Source: Streptomyces sp. NBRC 110611 (GTDB lineage Bacteria; Actinomycetota; Actinomycetes; Streptomycetales; Streptomycetaceae). Taken from it: 64,000 nt of DNA. This document shows positions 7,782-16,162 of the stretch, piece after piece. Every line of letters begins with the position of its first letter. The stretch's first letter is position 1. Made by a program: the position numbers and the translations under genes. The notes beneath the pieces were generated by a model. It was not told the DNA's origin and did not search any database. It was given only the letters and a program-made list of their open reading frames with translations. The stretch covers positions 35,170-99,169 of the forward strand of contig NZ_BBUY01000021.1 in the NCBI RefSeq assembly GCF_001590865.1, read 5' to 3'.

Positions 7782-9959
7782 TCAGTCCTTTCCTGCCGGT
7801 GCCGTGGAGGCAGCGGCGTCGATCTCGGCGACGACCCGCAGGGCACGGTCGCGTTCGGGCACCAGCCGCGTCTTCTCACCCTTGGCCACCCGCGGGCTGT
7901 CGAGGAGGGCGTCAATCGTGGTGATCGTTCCGATCCACACCGGCCGCTGGCTGCGGTGGTGGGTGGCCTGCGGGCAGCGGGCCGAGTCACACAGGCCCAC
8001 CAGGGGGCGCGTCGCGTCAGGGGTTCCCGCGAGGCGCAGGCACAGGGCCTTGGACGGATCGCGGAACCAGCAGAAGTTGGCCGGCCCGACATGCAGCGCC
8101 TTCGCCAGCTTGCGCAGGAGGCTCTCCAGGTGGCGGTCGTCGGTGAGGACCTTCGGGTCGGTACGGGCCGCTTCATTGAGCTGGGCATCGACATGGCGGA
8201 GCGCATCGATCAGGCCCCGAGCGCCGGGCCCGGCGGGCATGATGCCCGCCTGTGCGTCGCGGAATGCCTGTAGGGTCAGCTTCATGTGGTGCTCTTCCTC
8301 GGCCGCATGCATCTCGGCGTGGAACAGGCGCTGGGAGCCGCCGGGGCGGGCGGCATAGCCCTCGGCCGTGGCCACAGAAATGTGCTTCAGAGCGATCTTG
8401 GCTGCCAGCAGCCCGCCGGGGCGCTCGGCTATCGACAAGGCGAGCGTCCGGCGCAGCATCCTTGGACTGGTCGGGCCTTGAGGGATCACGGGCAGTCCCC
8501 AGTGCTCCCGGTTTCCGGTGCGCTCCAGCCAGCCGCGCAGGTTCTTCACCCGATCGCTCAGGCCGACGGAGCCGAACAGAGGGGCGCCCTGGGGACGGCG
8601 CACCAGCCGCTCGGCGAGTGCGACGGCCCGGTCTACCTGCTCGATGACCACCCACTCGTCAGGCACGCCGCCAAACCGCTTCCCCTTGATCAGGCGGCCC
8701 GCGAGCCCGTACCGGATGCCCCCACCCGGCACGCTGCGGGACTGGCGGCAGCCCACCGAGAGCTCCAGCAGTTCACTGGTCCGCATACCCGAGAGGGCCG
8801 ACGTCAGCACCAGGCAGGCTGTGACCACGTAGTTCGCCATGAGCTGGAGGTCTTCGTCGCCCACTGGGTCAGTCCACGGGACCTGTTCGCCGCTGTCGGC
8901 CTGAGCGATGAGAGCGGCCTGCCGCGCCCACGGCCGCTCGATCCCCACCTCGGCGGCCAACTCCTGGACCTCCGGGAGTACCTGCTCGCGTGCGTACTCG
9001 TTGAAGACGCTAGCCCCGGCCATGCGGGCGAGCCGGCCCCACGCCAGATGAGTCAGTGGATCCGCTCCGTACCGTCCGACGCGTCGGCCCACCACGTCGG
9101 TGGAGAGCGCGGGCAGCGGTTCGCCGGCGGCTCGCAACCGTGCGAGGACCTCGCGCACGGCGGGCACACGCTCCTTGGTGACCCTGGGTAAATCCTGGCC
9201 GGAATCGGCCTCGGCCCGCACCACGTCGAGCAGGTCGGCTACGTGCGGGCCCACGACGTTGACCAGGTACAGGCAAGTGGCCAGCAGCGGCTGCAGAACG
9301 AGATCGGGGACCGCGGGTACGCGGTTTGGGCCGCCCTTCTTGAGGCCCACCACGGCGGAGGCGGACTTGCCCTCCCACGGGGCGAAGCCTTCGGTGCATC
9401 CGTCTCTCGACAGCAACTCGCCATAGAGCACCGGTAGTTGCATGGCGCGGACGACCTCGGCCATGGTGTCCGGTTCCAGGCGCCGCCGCGGCTCGCCGGG
9501 CACCGGCACGCTCCAGTGGCGCTCTTCGAGGTAGCGCTCGCACATGTGCTGGGTGACATCGTCGAGGCGGGTGACGCCCTGGTCCGTCAGCCAGTTGAAC
9601 CAGTCGGTGAACTGCTGCAGGAAGCGGAAGCAGGTGCGTGGGCTGCGGACCGACCGGATCGCGTGCGCGCACTCCAGAACGGCTTCGTGCTGCGGCGCGA
9701 GCAGCGCCAGCAGGATCTCCTTGGCCACCGTGCGCCAGCACGGGTTAAGGATCTCGGCGAACTCCCAGATCAGTTCGCGATCCAGGACCATGCGGTGCGC
9801 GTCGATGAGCGCGGCGAACACCCATCGGTCTTGCTCGAACAGGACACGCGCCGCGCCGGGCGCCAGCCGCAGTCCGGCGGTCTCGCACACGTCCAGGCCA
9901 GTGAAGGCTGAGACCATGCGTCGCGGCCGGGCGGCGGGTGCTGGGGGACGGGGCATCAT
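7782..9959 (-). CDS. Tyrosine-type site-specific recombinase (third of three)
   Basis: A 725-residue phage-integrase-fold protein. Catalytic-domain features near the C-terminus are the first arginine in ALSGMRTSELLELSVG, RMLRRTLALSIAER, then KHISVATAEGYAARPGG with the likely His and nucleophilic Tyr. The N-terminal ~250 residues contain a SAM-like DNA-binding region (RFLQQFTDWFNWLTDQGVTRLDDVT). After the Tyr comes an extension with Cys-rich segments (CWFRDPSKALCLR, CDSARCPQ). Its ATG overlaps the preceding recombinase stop (ATGA, 9956-9959). It is the only one of the three that appears intact. Confidence 0.87.
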   Translation of the reverse strand: MMPRPPAPAARPRRMVSAFTGLDVCETAGLRLAPGAARVLFEQDRWVFAALIDAHRMVLDRELIWEFAEILNPCWRTVAKEILLALLAPQHEAVLECAHAIRSVRSPRTCFRFLQQFTDWFNWLTDQGVTRLDDVTQHMCERYLEERHWSVPVPGEPRRRLEPDTMAEVVRAMQLPVLYGELLSRDGCTEGFAPWEGKSASAVVGLKKGGPNRVPAVPDLVLQPLLATCLYLVNVVGPHVADLLDVVRAEADSGQDLPRVTKERVPAVREVLARLRAAGEPLPALSTDVVGRRVGRYGADPLTHLAWGRLARMAGASVFNEYAREQVLPEVQELAAEVGIERPWARQAALIAQADSGEQVPWTDPVGDEDLQLMANYVVTACLVLTSALSGMRTSELLELSVGCRQSRSVPGGGIRYGLAGRLIKGKRFGGVPDEWVVIEQVDRAVALAERLVRRPQGAPLFGSVGLSDRVKNLRGWLERTGNREHWGLPVIPQGPTSPRMLRRTLALSIAERPGGLLAAKIALKHISVATAEGYAARPGGSQRLFHAEMHAAEEEHHMKLTLQAFRDAQAGIMPAGPGARGLIDALRHVDAQLNEAARTDPKVLTDDRHLESLLRKLAKALHVGPANFCWFRDPSKALCLRLAGTPDATRPLVGLCDSARCPQATHHRSQRPVWIGTITTIDALLDSPRVAKGEKTRLVPERDRALRVVAEIDAAASTAPAGKD

Positions 9960-11682
9960 GCGGTGATCTCCTCGGGGCGGAGCGGCAGCTCGGTGCCGTC
10001 GTCGTTCGCGACTTCCTGTTCACCCTTCGCCTTCGCCTCGGCGGACAGCTTGGGGAGGATCTCGCGGGTCAGACGGTCGGCGTACGGGCCGAAGACCCGC
10101 AGGTAGTTCTCGGTGGGCATCTGCTGGAACTGGCGGGCGAAGAAGGCGTCCAGGCGCAGTAGATTCGCCGCGTGACGTGGCAGGAAGACGGCCAGGGGGC
10201 ACAGCAGGCAGACCCATGGGCGTGCCGGCACGGCTGTCCAGCCGGTCCGTGAACGCCGGCCAGCTGGTCCGCACAGGCGGCGGTGAACACGTCCCGTTCA
10301 CCGCCGACCAGTTCCCCGATCGCGTCGGCATCCAGTCCGAGCCGCTTCAGTTCATTGGGGAAGCCTTCGGCGAACGCCGCAGCCTTCTCGGTCGTCAGGA
10401 CGACGGGTGGTAGGGCCTTGCGCAGGATGTCCGACATCCCGTCTTCGATGATCGACTCGACGGCGTCAAGCTGGGCCGGACTGGTCGGGGCAACGTAGTG
10501 GTCGCCTTCGGTCCGGGGCGTGTGGTTCGGGTCGATGGTGGCCCGGCCGGTCCAGCCTCTCCTGGCGAGCCGCTCCTCGTACGTCGCCCGGATCCGACCG
10601 CGGTGGATGGCGAAGGGCTTCCCGGTGTCGTCCACGAGGCCGAGTTCCTGGACGAGCACCTGCTGCGGCCGACCGGTCGGGGCCGTGCCGACAAAGCCCT
10701 GGGGCAGGGCGAAGGCGAGCCAGAAGCGGTCTCGGTACTCGGCGGGCGCGAACCGTCGCAGCGGCGTTGAGAACTCCAGCCACCGTTCCAGAAGGTGCAC
10801 CGCCCGATCCGCAAGGTTCAGGCTCTCCTTCGCGGTCCGGCCCTTGAGGTACGTCAGCAGGACCGTCGTGTCGCCGGCCCAGTCGATGTCGCCGAGGTCC
10901 AGGCCGTCGATGCCATCGGGGACGACGCCGGAGTAAACGCCAAAGAGGAGCGCGTAGGCGATCTGGACGGATCGGGTGGGGAAGAGCCCTTCCCGGACTC
11001 TTCCTACGGTGGCGCGGACGGGGTCGGCAGTGCGTCTCGGGGCATATCCGCCCACGTACTCCTGATACCCGTTCTCGAACGACAGCGGGCCGTCGCGGAG
11101 CATCAACCAGGCGATGTCCTCCTCGCTGTGACGTCCGCTGACCAGAGGGTCCATGCCCTGCTTGGCCGCGGCCAGCAGGCGCTTGTGCCGGGCCCAGCGG
11201 TCGTCCACGGCTTTGCGGCACGCGGCCTCCAGCCGCTCCCACTCACCGTCGGTGTACGCCTCGTGGGCCTTGGTGACCTGGTTGGCCTGGATCGGAGCTC
11301 CCTCGAGGTAGGTCCGAACGTCCGGGCGCAGCCCACCGGTTACCTGGTCGAAGCCCTTGAGCAGCAACCGAGTTTCCGACTCCCGGGCGCGCGTGCTGGC
11401 CAGCCAGTAGCGCATGAGCACGGGGCGGGTCAGGTCCGATGCCGCTCCGGTGAACCCCGCTGCGGACAGCTTCTTCACCATCTGCCGAAGCGAGACGGCC
11501 CGGTACTCGGCCACCCGCTTCTTGCCGATGGCGCCGGTCGGATGGGTGTTCTCCGCGAGCCCCAGTGCGAGGTCCCGGGCCAGTCGGGGGTTCGGAAGGC
11601 CCTCCAGGTTGGCCGTCCACTCGGTGCCGTCTGGCAGAATGAAGTGGACGGACAGCGGCTTCGTGATGACGGTCGCGGGCAT
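9956..11682 (-). pseudogene. Tyrosine recombinase-like protein (second of three), frameshifted near its C-terminus
   Basis: About 575 residues in total. The first part starts MPATVITKPLSVHFILPDG, passes LLFGVYSGVVPDGIDGLDLGDIDW, and runs to GPAGQPC at about 10228. The family-like continuation PARPWVCLLCPLAVFLPRHAANLLRL...LPLRPEEITA is one frame away and ends at 9956, overlapping the next gene. One extra C in the TGCCGG context would restore the frame. Canonical His/Arg/Tyr catalytic residues are not as clear as in its neighbours. Its ATG overlaps the upstream stop by one base (TGATG). Confidence 0.82.
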
Positions 11683-13136
11683 CAGTCGGTCTCCTCATCG
11701 CTGAACTCGGCCGCCACCTCGCGTGCTACTGCCGGGTCCGGGCCGACGGCCGTGGCCTTGTAGGCGTCACGGAAGATCCGGTTCACGTCGAGTCGAGCGA
11801 TGTAAAGCTCCGTGGACGTGACGCTCCAGTGCCCCAACAGGTCCCGCAAGATCACCATGGGGTCGTTCGTCAGCAGGTACAGGGCCATTGCCGCGTCGTC
11901 GCCGGTGTCCGAGACCAGCGCCGCGGCCCGCTGATAGTGGCGGGTCATCAGCCACTCCAAGGTCTGCATGGCCATCGAATGACGGAGTCGGTGCGGAGCT
12001 ACAGTCGGGAAGCGCGGCTCATAGCGCTCGCGGATCCGGGCCGACGTACGGCGGAAGACCGTCGCCCAGTCCACGAACGGCTTGCCCGTGGACTGCAGGC
12101 CCACCAGCGGAGACTGCCCCTCCGGTGTCACCAGGCACAGGCGCTCCTGTGGTCGCAGCTTCCGCCACGACCGGCGCACGCCGTTGAAGTGCGCCCCCTC
12201 CCAGTCGGGGTTCTCCACCAGCAGCATCGGCCCCAACTTTGCTGGTGGGTGCCACTTGAAGCCCTCTGCCGATGCCGCCCGGTCCAGGTCGATGTACTGG
12301 TGCATCGCAGCGAGCCGGTCGTAGTGGATCCACGTCGTGCGGTCCTTCTCCCCCTTGGTGATCGCACGCGCGAGGGGGAACAGCACCGGCAGCGTCGTCG
12401 GGCGAGGCGGCAGCGGAGGCACCTCGTAGAGCGTCAGGTGGGTGAACTCCTTCTTCCGCAGCCCGCTGGAGAGGACCAGCCCGCCCATCGCGGAATTCCG
12501 GGCGCCCTCGCGCGGCCGGCGGTATCGGGCATCGGGCTCTCCATCCGGCCCCAGCCCCTCCAGGGCCTGAACGAACAGCTCGGAGAAGTCCCGCTCAAGG
12601 TGCTTGATCGTCGTGTGCGGGCGCGGTTGCCGCACCTTCGCAAGGTTGCGCTCCACGTCCACCAGCACCCCCTGCGCCATGCGCTTGCCGGCCTGGTAGG
12701 TGAAGGGCATGGCCACGGGGAGTCCCTCGTCGCGGGCCCACCGGTAGAAGTACGACAGGATCCCCACGTGAAGGTTCCAGGTGGTGTGGTCCCATCGCGC
12801 CTCCAGTGGACCGGCGAGCCGGTACTGCGCGTACATGCTCAAGGCCGCACGAAGGACCTTCCGGTCGGCCAGCAGGTCGACACCCCGCCCCTTGAGGAAG
12901 ACCATCCAGTCGCGCAGGCACCTGGCGTTGTTCTCCCAAGTCCGCTGCGCTGGGGCTCCGTTGAGAGGCAGGTCACGCAACTACTGGTTCACGTACACCG
13001 TGGGGCGTGGGGATCCCGGAGCGTCCTCGAAGACCAGGTCCTCGTCGAGGAGGACTGGCATCTGGTCCCGTATGAGCGGCTGATGAGCCACGTCCCAGGA
13101 CTCCCACCCCGCAGGGGCGAAGTTGATCAAATACAT
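11682..13136 (-). pseudogene. Tyrosine recombinase (first of three) with an in-frame amber codon
   Basis: The coding frame starts MYLINFAPAGWESWDVAHQP at 13136 and continues in the same frame to 11682, but is broken by TAG at 12981-12983 between ...PTVYVNQ and LRDLPLNGAPAQRTW. The C-terminal domain is intact, with PHRLRHSMAMQTLEWLM (HxxR box) and LLGHWSVTSTELYIARLD (catalytic His/Trp and Tyr). A TGG-to-TAG change is a simple explanation. A TTG at 12980 could restart translation and give a 432-residue protein, so partial function is possible. It is nearest to the element end, as expected for the founding recombinase. Confidence 0.83.
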
Positions 13137-13214
13137 GGCCGGGACAGTAGGTATCCGACTCACTCTGATGCAACAGACTGTCCAGCTCGCCCCGGGCCTC
13201 CGCGGACAGAAAGC

Positions 13215-13237
13215 GACACGAGCATTAAGCAGCGACT
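13215..13237 (-). repeat. Right terminal inverted repeat of the mobile element
   Basis: Read on the minus strand it begins AGTCGCTGC and ends CGTGTC, an imperfect match to the left end at 197-217. The copy of TCCGCC at 13238-13243 follows immediately outside it. Confidence 0.65.
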
Positions 13238-13713
13238 TCCGCCGCCTACACCGCCGGCCGCACCGGCGACGCCGCCGGAATGCGGGAGCTGACCGGCGAA
13301 GCCGCGGCCATCGCCAAGCAGCTGGGCGGCACGACGCTGCTGCGGAACCACAGCGGCGGATTCAGCCCCACAACCGTCCAGCTACACCTCATCTCCGCCG
13401 AGAACTCCGCCGGCGACCCCTCCACCGCACTGGCCGCCGCGAAAGCAGTGGCGCCGCAGAGCCTGCCCAGCACCGAGCGCCGCGCCCGCTACTGCACCGA
13501 CATCGCCGCCACCTACGGCCACTGGGGCCGCCGGGACGAATGCATCCGATCCCCCTCCTGGCCGCCGAGCACCACGCTCCCGAGGAGACCCGCAGGCGAC
13601 CTGCGGTCAAGTCACTGGTATCCGGGTTACTGGTCTGCGGGCTGCTGGTCTCCGGGCGGACGACTACCGAACTCCGCGGACTCGCCGCCCGCGTCGGCGT
13701 CCTGAGTACGTGA
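13238..13713 (+). pseudogene. 3' portion of the split regulator gene, also frameshifted
   Basis: From TCCGCC the frame reads SAAYTAGRTGDAAGMRELTGEAAAIAKQLGG, LRNHSGGFSPTTVQLHLISAENSAGDPSTALAAAKAVAPQSLPSTERRARYCTDIAATYGHWGRRDECIR. At a C5 run near 13548 the family sequence moves back one frame (LLAAEHHAPEETRRRPAVKSLVSGLL...GRTTTELRGLAARVGVL) and ends at 13713. The pattern is the C-terminal TPR-like part of a Streptomyces regulator. A short in-frame duplication (LVSGLLVCGLLVSG) is also visible. The 5' partner is at 3-194. Confidence 0.7.
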
Positions 13714-13849
13714 CGCTGTCGAGGACCTTGAAGAGCGGGACCGCGTAGGCGTTGCCGGCCAACGCTGCTCGTCTTCCTGCACTGCAGCCGGCTCGTGGCG
13801 GCGGCGCCGACGCTCACCACCAGTCGAGCAGCACGCCTCGCTGTTCCCC

Positions 13850-14542
13850 TCAGCCTCGTCTGGCCTCGAGGACGCGCACGCCGATGTAGGCCTGGCCGGC
13901 AAAAGCCCGGTAGCGGGAGACAGGATCGAAGAAGTAGCGGAAGAGCGCGGCCGGCCGACTGTAAGCGGTGACCGCTTCGGCCGAGTCGAAGATGCCGACG
14001 GCATTGAGAACCAACGGCAAGGCCTTCTCGCTGTGGATCAGTCCAGCCTCGATCTGCTGCTCGGTCGGCTCCCAGCCTCCGGGCATCCGAGCCTTGGCCG
14101 CATCCCGAGTCCCCTGCCGCTGCAGGGACCGGTAGACGGGGTCGTCCAGGGCCGCCTGCCGGGCATAAGCCCGCGCCCGCTGGTACTCGGGATGGCCACT
14201 GAAGTCCCCGAACTCACTGACCCGCACACCCGGATCACCGGCCGCCTGCCGGGCGCGGCGGATCCGCGAGGCCATCTGCCGGATGTCCGCCCGGGCCTTC
14301 TTTGCTGCCACCTGCGCTGTCCGGCCCTGGGCCAGGTAGGTGGCCGCCGTCATCTGAAGATCGGACACCACGACGTCCGCGCGTTTCATCTCCCGCGCAG
14401 CCCACCGCAGCAGGACCGTCAAACGGGAGACGGAGAAGTACGGGTTACCGGGACTCACCATCAACACGAGATGCTCCCGCCCCGCCAGGATCTCGGCACA
14501 CCCATCGCTGCAGGGCTCGATCTCCACCAGGTCCTCTGTCAC
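13850..14542 (-). CDS. tRNA-dependent cyclodipeptide synthase (CDPS)
   Basis: The 230-residue protein resembles AlbC (239 residues) along its whole length. CDPSs join two aminoacyl-tRNA residues into a diketopiperazine through a covalent aminoacyl-Ser enzyme. LVLMVSPGNPYFS contains the nucleophile (Ser30, equivalent to AlbC Ser37) and Asn33 (AlbC Asn40). ADVVVSDLQMTAATYLAQG, ARADIRQMASRIRRARQ, HPEYQRARAYARQAALDD and the C-terminal AGQAYIGVRVLE also align. By my alignment the catalytic AlbC Tyr178 and Glu182 are replaced by His and Ala (AGLIHSEKALPL), and the Tyr202-His203 pair is Tyr-Ser, so substrate range or activity may differ. The start is a GTG without a strong ribosome-binding site. Confidence 0.85.
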   Translation of the reverse strand: MTEDLVEIEPCSDGCAEILAGREHLVLMVSPGNPYFSVSRLTVLLRWAAREMKRADVVVSDLQMTAATYLAQGRTAQVAAKKARADIRQMASRIRRARQAAGDPGVRVSEFGDFSGHPEYQRARAYARQAALDDPVYRSLQRQGTRDAAKARMPGGWEPTEQQIEAGLIHSEKALPLVLNAVGIFDSAEAVTAYSRPAALFRYFFDPVSRYRAFAGQAYIGVRVLEARRG

Positions 14543-15054
14543 GCGGGTTTCTCACTCCCTTCCGCCAGCACGATCACAACTAGCACATACAGAACCAAAA
14601 CGACTGACACGGCGGCTGGCGAACGTCGCACGGTCCTGCACGGGCGAACGTGGAGCGGTGGCGTCAGGCACAGCACCGGCCGACGGCGTGGGAAGCGCTC
14701 AGCGCGGAGCAGCACGACCGGCTGACACAGCTGGGGCGACGCCGACGGCCGGGCCGTCGAGGCCGGCGTCGACGGCCGGCGGCGGCCGGCCGACAACCCG
14801 ACAGAACCAAGCACCAGCAGCGCACATCTGCGGTCCGACATCGGCCGGACACGGCGGATGTCGCACGTGGCGTAGGCGGCACCGGCAAGCGCGGTGCACG
14901 AACGGCCGGGCGTCTGCGGTTGGGCAGGGCCGCCGCTGGAGTGTCCGCGCCCTGGGGCTTGGCGGGTTCTGCGTCTGTACGGCGGTGTGGGAAGGCGGTC
15001 ATGGTGTTGGCGGGCTTGTTGCCCCGTATGGCCACCAGAGATGAGGAGGCCCAA
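14543..15054. other. Divergent intergenic region between the CDPS and the oxygenase remnant
   Basis: About 510 bp with no convincing gene. Open frames on both strands are arginine/proline-rich and lack any recognisable motif. Promoters for the divergent CDPS and oxygenase are expected here, but I cannot pick clear boxes. GC-rich repeats (GGCCGTCGAGGCCGGCGTCGACGG near 14752) could form secondary structure. Confidence 0.4.
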
Positions 15055-15436
15055 GTGATCGGCTTCAGCGAGACCGTGGCGGTTCAGACCGTCGAGGAAT
15101 TCCTCACCCCGGACGAGGCCGCTCAGCTGGTCAAGATCATCGATGCGCACCCGCGGGAATCCGGTCTGGTGCACCGGAGAGCCCCGGAGGAGGCGCAGGA
15201 GATCCTTCAGCACGCGGTACACCGATCCTTACCGGTGATCCCTTCCGCACCACCCCTGCGTGCAGGAGTACGAACAGGCAGCCACATGGATCGACGCACT
15301 GCCACGCACCCGGTGGCTCAGTGACACCGCCACCGGCACCGCCACCCTCTACGGCGTCCAGGTCATCCACGGCGTCACCCCCGTCACCCAGGGCCGGCTC
15401 CGCAAGTTCATCAGCACCCTCACCGCCAGCACCTGA
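15055..15436 (+). pseudogene. Decayed 2OG-Fe(II) oxygenase-like gene next to the CDPS
   Basis: A GTG follows GAGGAGGCCCAA. The N-terminal part reads VIGFSETVAVQTVEEFLTPDEAAQLVKIIDAHPRE, like the first strand and helix of prolyl-hydroxylase-type 2-oxoglutarate oxygenases. After about 15220 the frame changes, and a different frame gives EYEQAATWIDALPRTRWLSDTATGTATLYGVQVIHGVTPVTQGRLRKFISTLTAS, ending at 15436. That contains the distal His and the 2OG-binding Arg pattern (HGVTPVTxGxxR). The HxD region between them is missing. At about 127 codons it is far short of the usual ~200 or more, so it is a deletion-plus-frameshift remnant, possibly of a diketopiperazine tailoring enzyme. Confidence 0.55.
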
Positions 15437-15811
15437 CACAGCACACACCCAAGCCAGCCACGACGGGCAGAGCGCCGGCGCCAAACGACGCCACGGAGGC
15501 AACCAACACACCCCCGGGAAGGCGCCCGAACGACGGTGGAAGACGTGGCGAGTTCCGACCGGTCGAGTCGGTCAAGCGCAGGCCCGTTGGGAAGTGAGAC
15601 GGCCGACGGTGAGCCGGTCGGGTGCGCGCGGTGGAGCGAGGTGCCCGCGCACCGTCGCCGAGTCCCGCCTCAGCGGGTCCGGCGGGCGGCAGCTGGCCGC
15701 CGCGGTCCGGCGGCGCACCACCGGTGCACCCGCCACCGCCGTGCCGGTGGACGAAGGGGCGCGGCGCCTGGCCGGCCTAGGCCACCGAGTCGACCTTCCA
15801 AAAGACCGGGT
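15437..15811. other. Non-coding or decayed stretch
   Basis: I see no supportable gene here. Sequence between the oxygenase remnant and the P450 fragment shows no conserved protein motif in any frame and is likely degraded DNA. Confidence 0.4.
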
Positions 15812-16089
15812 TCACCGTGCCGGCCGCTCACAGCTCCTCGTGGGCCGGTGACCTGCCCTCCCGCTACGCCCGGTGGCGCCTTTGTCGACACGACCGCTGA
15901 CGAGCAGATCACGAACGAGCAGCGGATCGGCGACGACGAAGGCAGCGCGGCCAGCCAGCGACAGCTCAAGTACCGGGCCGTGGGAGCGCAGCGAGGTGAA
16001 GAAGTGCAGGGGTTGCGGGCCAAGGCGGCCAGGTGGCCGAGGACGGGAAGAGCACCGGGGGCACGAGGGGGCAGACCGTTGGCGGGCAT
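15812..16089 (-). pseudogene. Cytochrome P450 N-terminal fragment
   Basis: An ATG preceded by GAGGAGAGCG begins MPANGLPPRAPGALPVLGHLAALARNP, the proline-rich hinge of a bacterial or terpene-type P450. After a one-base frameshift near the CCCC of 'aacccctgc' (about 16009) it continues LHFFTSLRSHGPVLELSLAGRAAFVVADPLLVRDLLVSGRVDKG and stops at 15812. Only about 92 codons of an expected ~400 remain: the I-helix, ExxR and haem-Cys regions are absent. It lies 74 bp downstream of, and on the same strand as, the terpene synthase, the usual position for a terpene-oxidising P450. Confidence 0.75.
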
Positions 16090-16162
16090 CGCTCTCCTCG
16101 GTTTACCGAGGCCGTAACTGGCGAGACGCGGTCGTAGCTCTCCCTGATTTCCGAACATCATG

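Larger units (their letters stand above)
195..13237. mobile_element. ~13-kb tyrosine-recombinase mobile element (RIT/Tn554-like) carrying a lasso-peptide cluster
   Basis: Both edges carry the hexamer TCCGCC (189-194 and 13238-13243) inside the two halves of one regulator gene, and joining them restores the reading frame exactly. Just inside, the left end begins AGTCGTTGC...CGTGTC (197-217). The reverse complement of the right end begins AGTCGCTGC...CGTGTC (13215-13237), giving imperfect terminal inverted repeats. Overlapping recombinase genes start about 100 bp inside the right end and read inward. Cargo comprises a DUF7019 gene, an XRE/DUF397/ATPase set and a lasso-peptide cluster. Three consecutive tyrosine recombinases with inverted-repeat ends recall RIT elements, and the small accessory protein recalls Tn554 TnpC. 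Excision is inferred, not shown. Confidence 0.8.
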
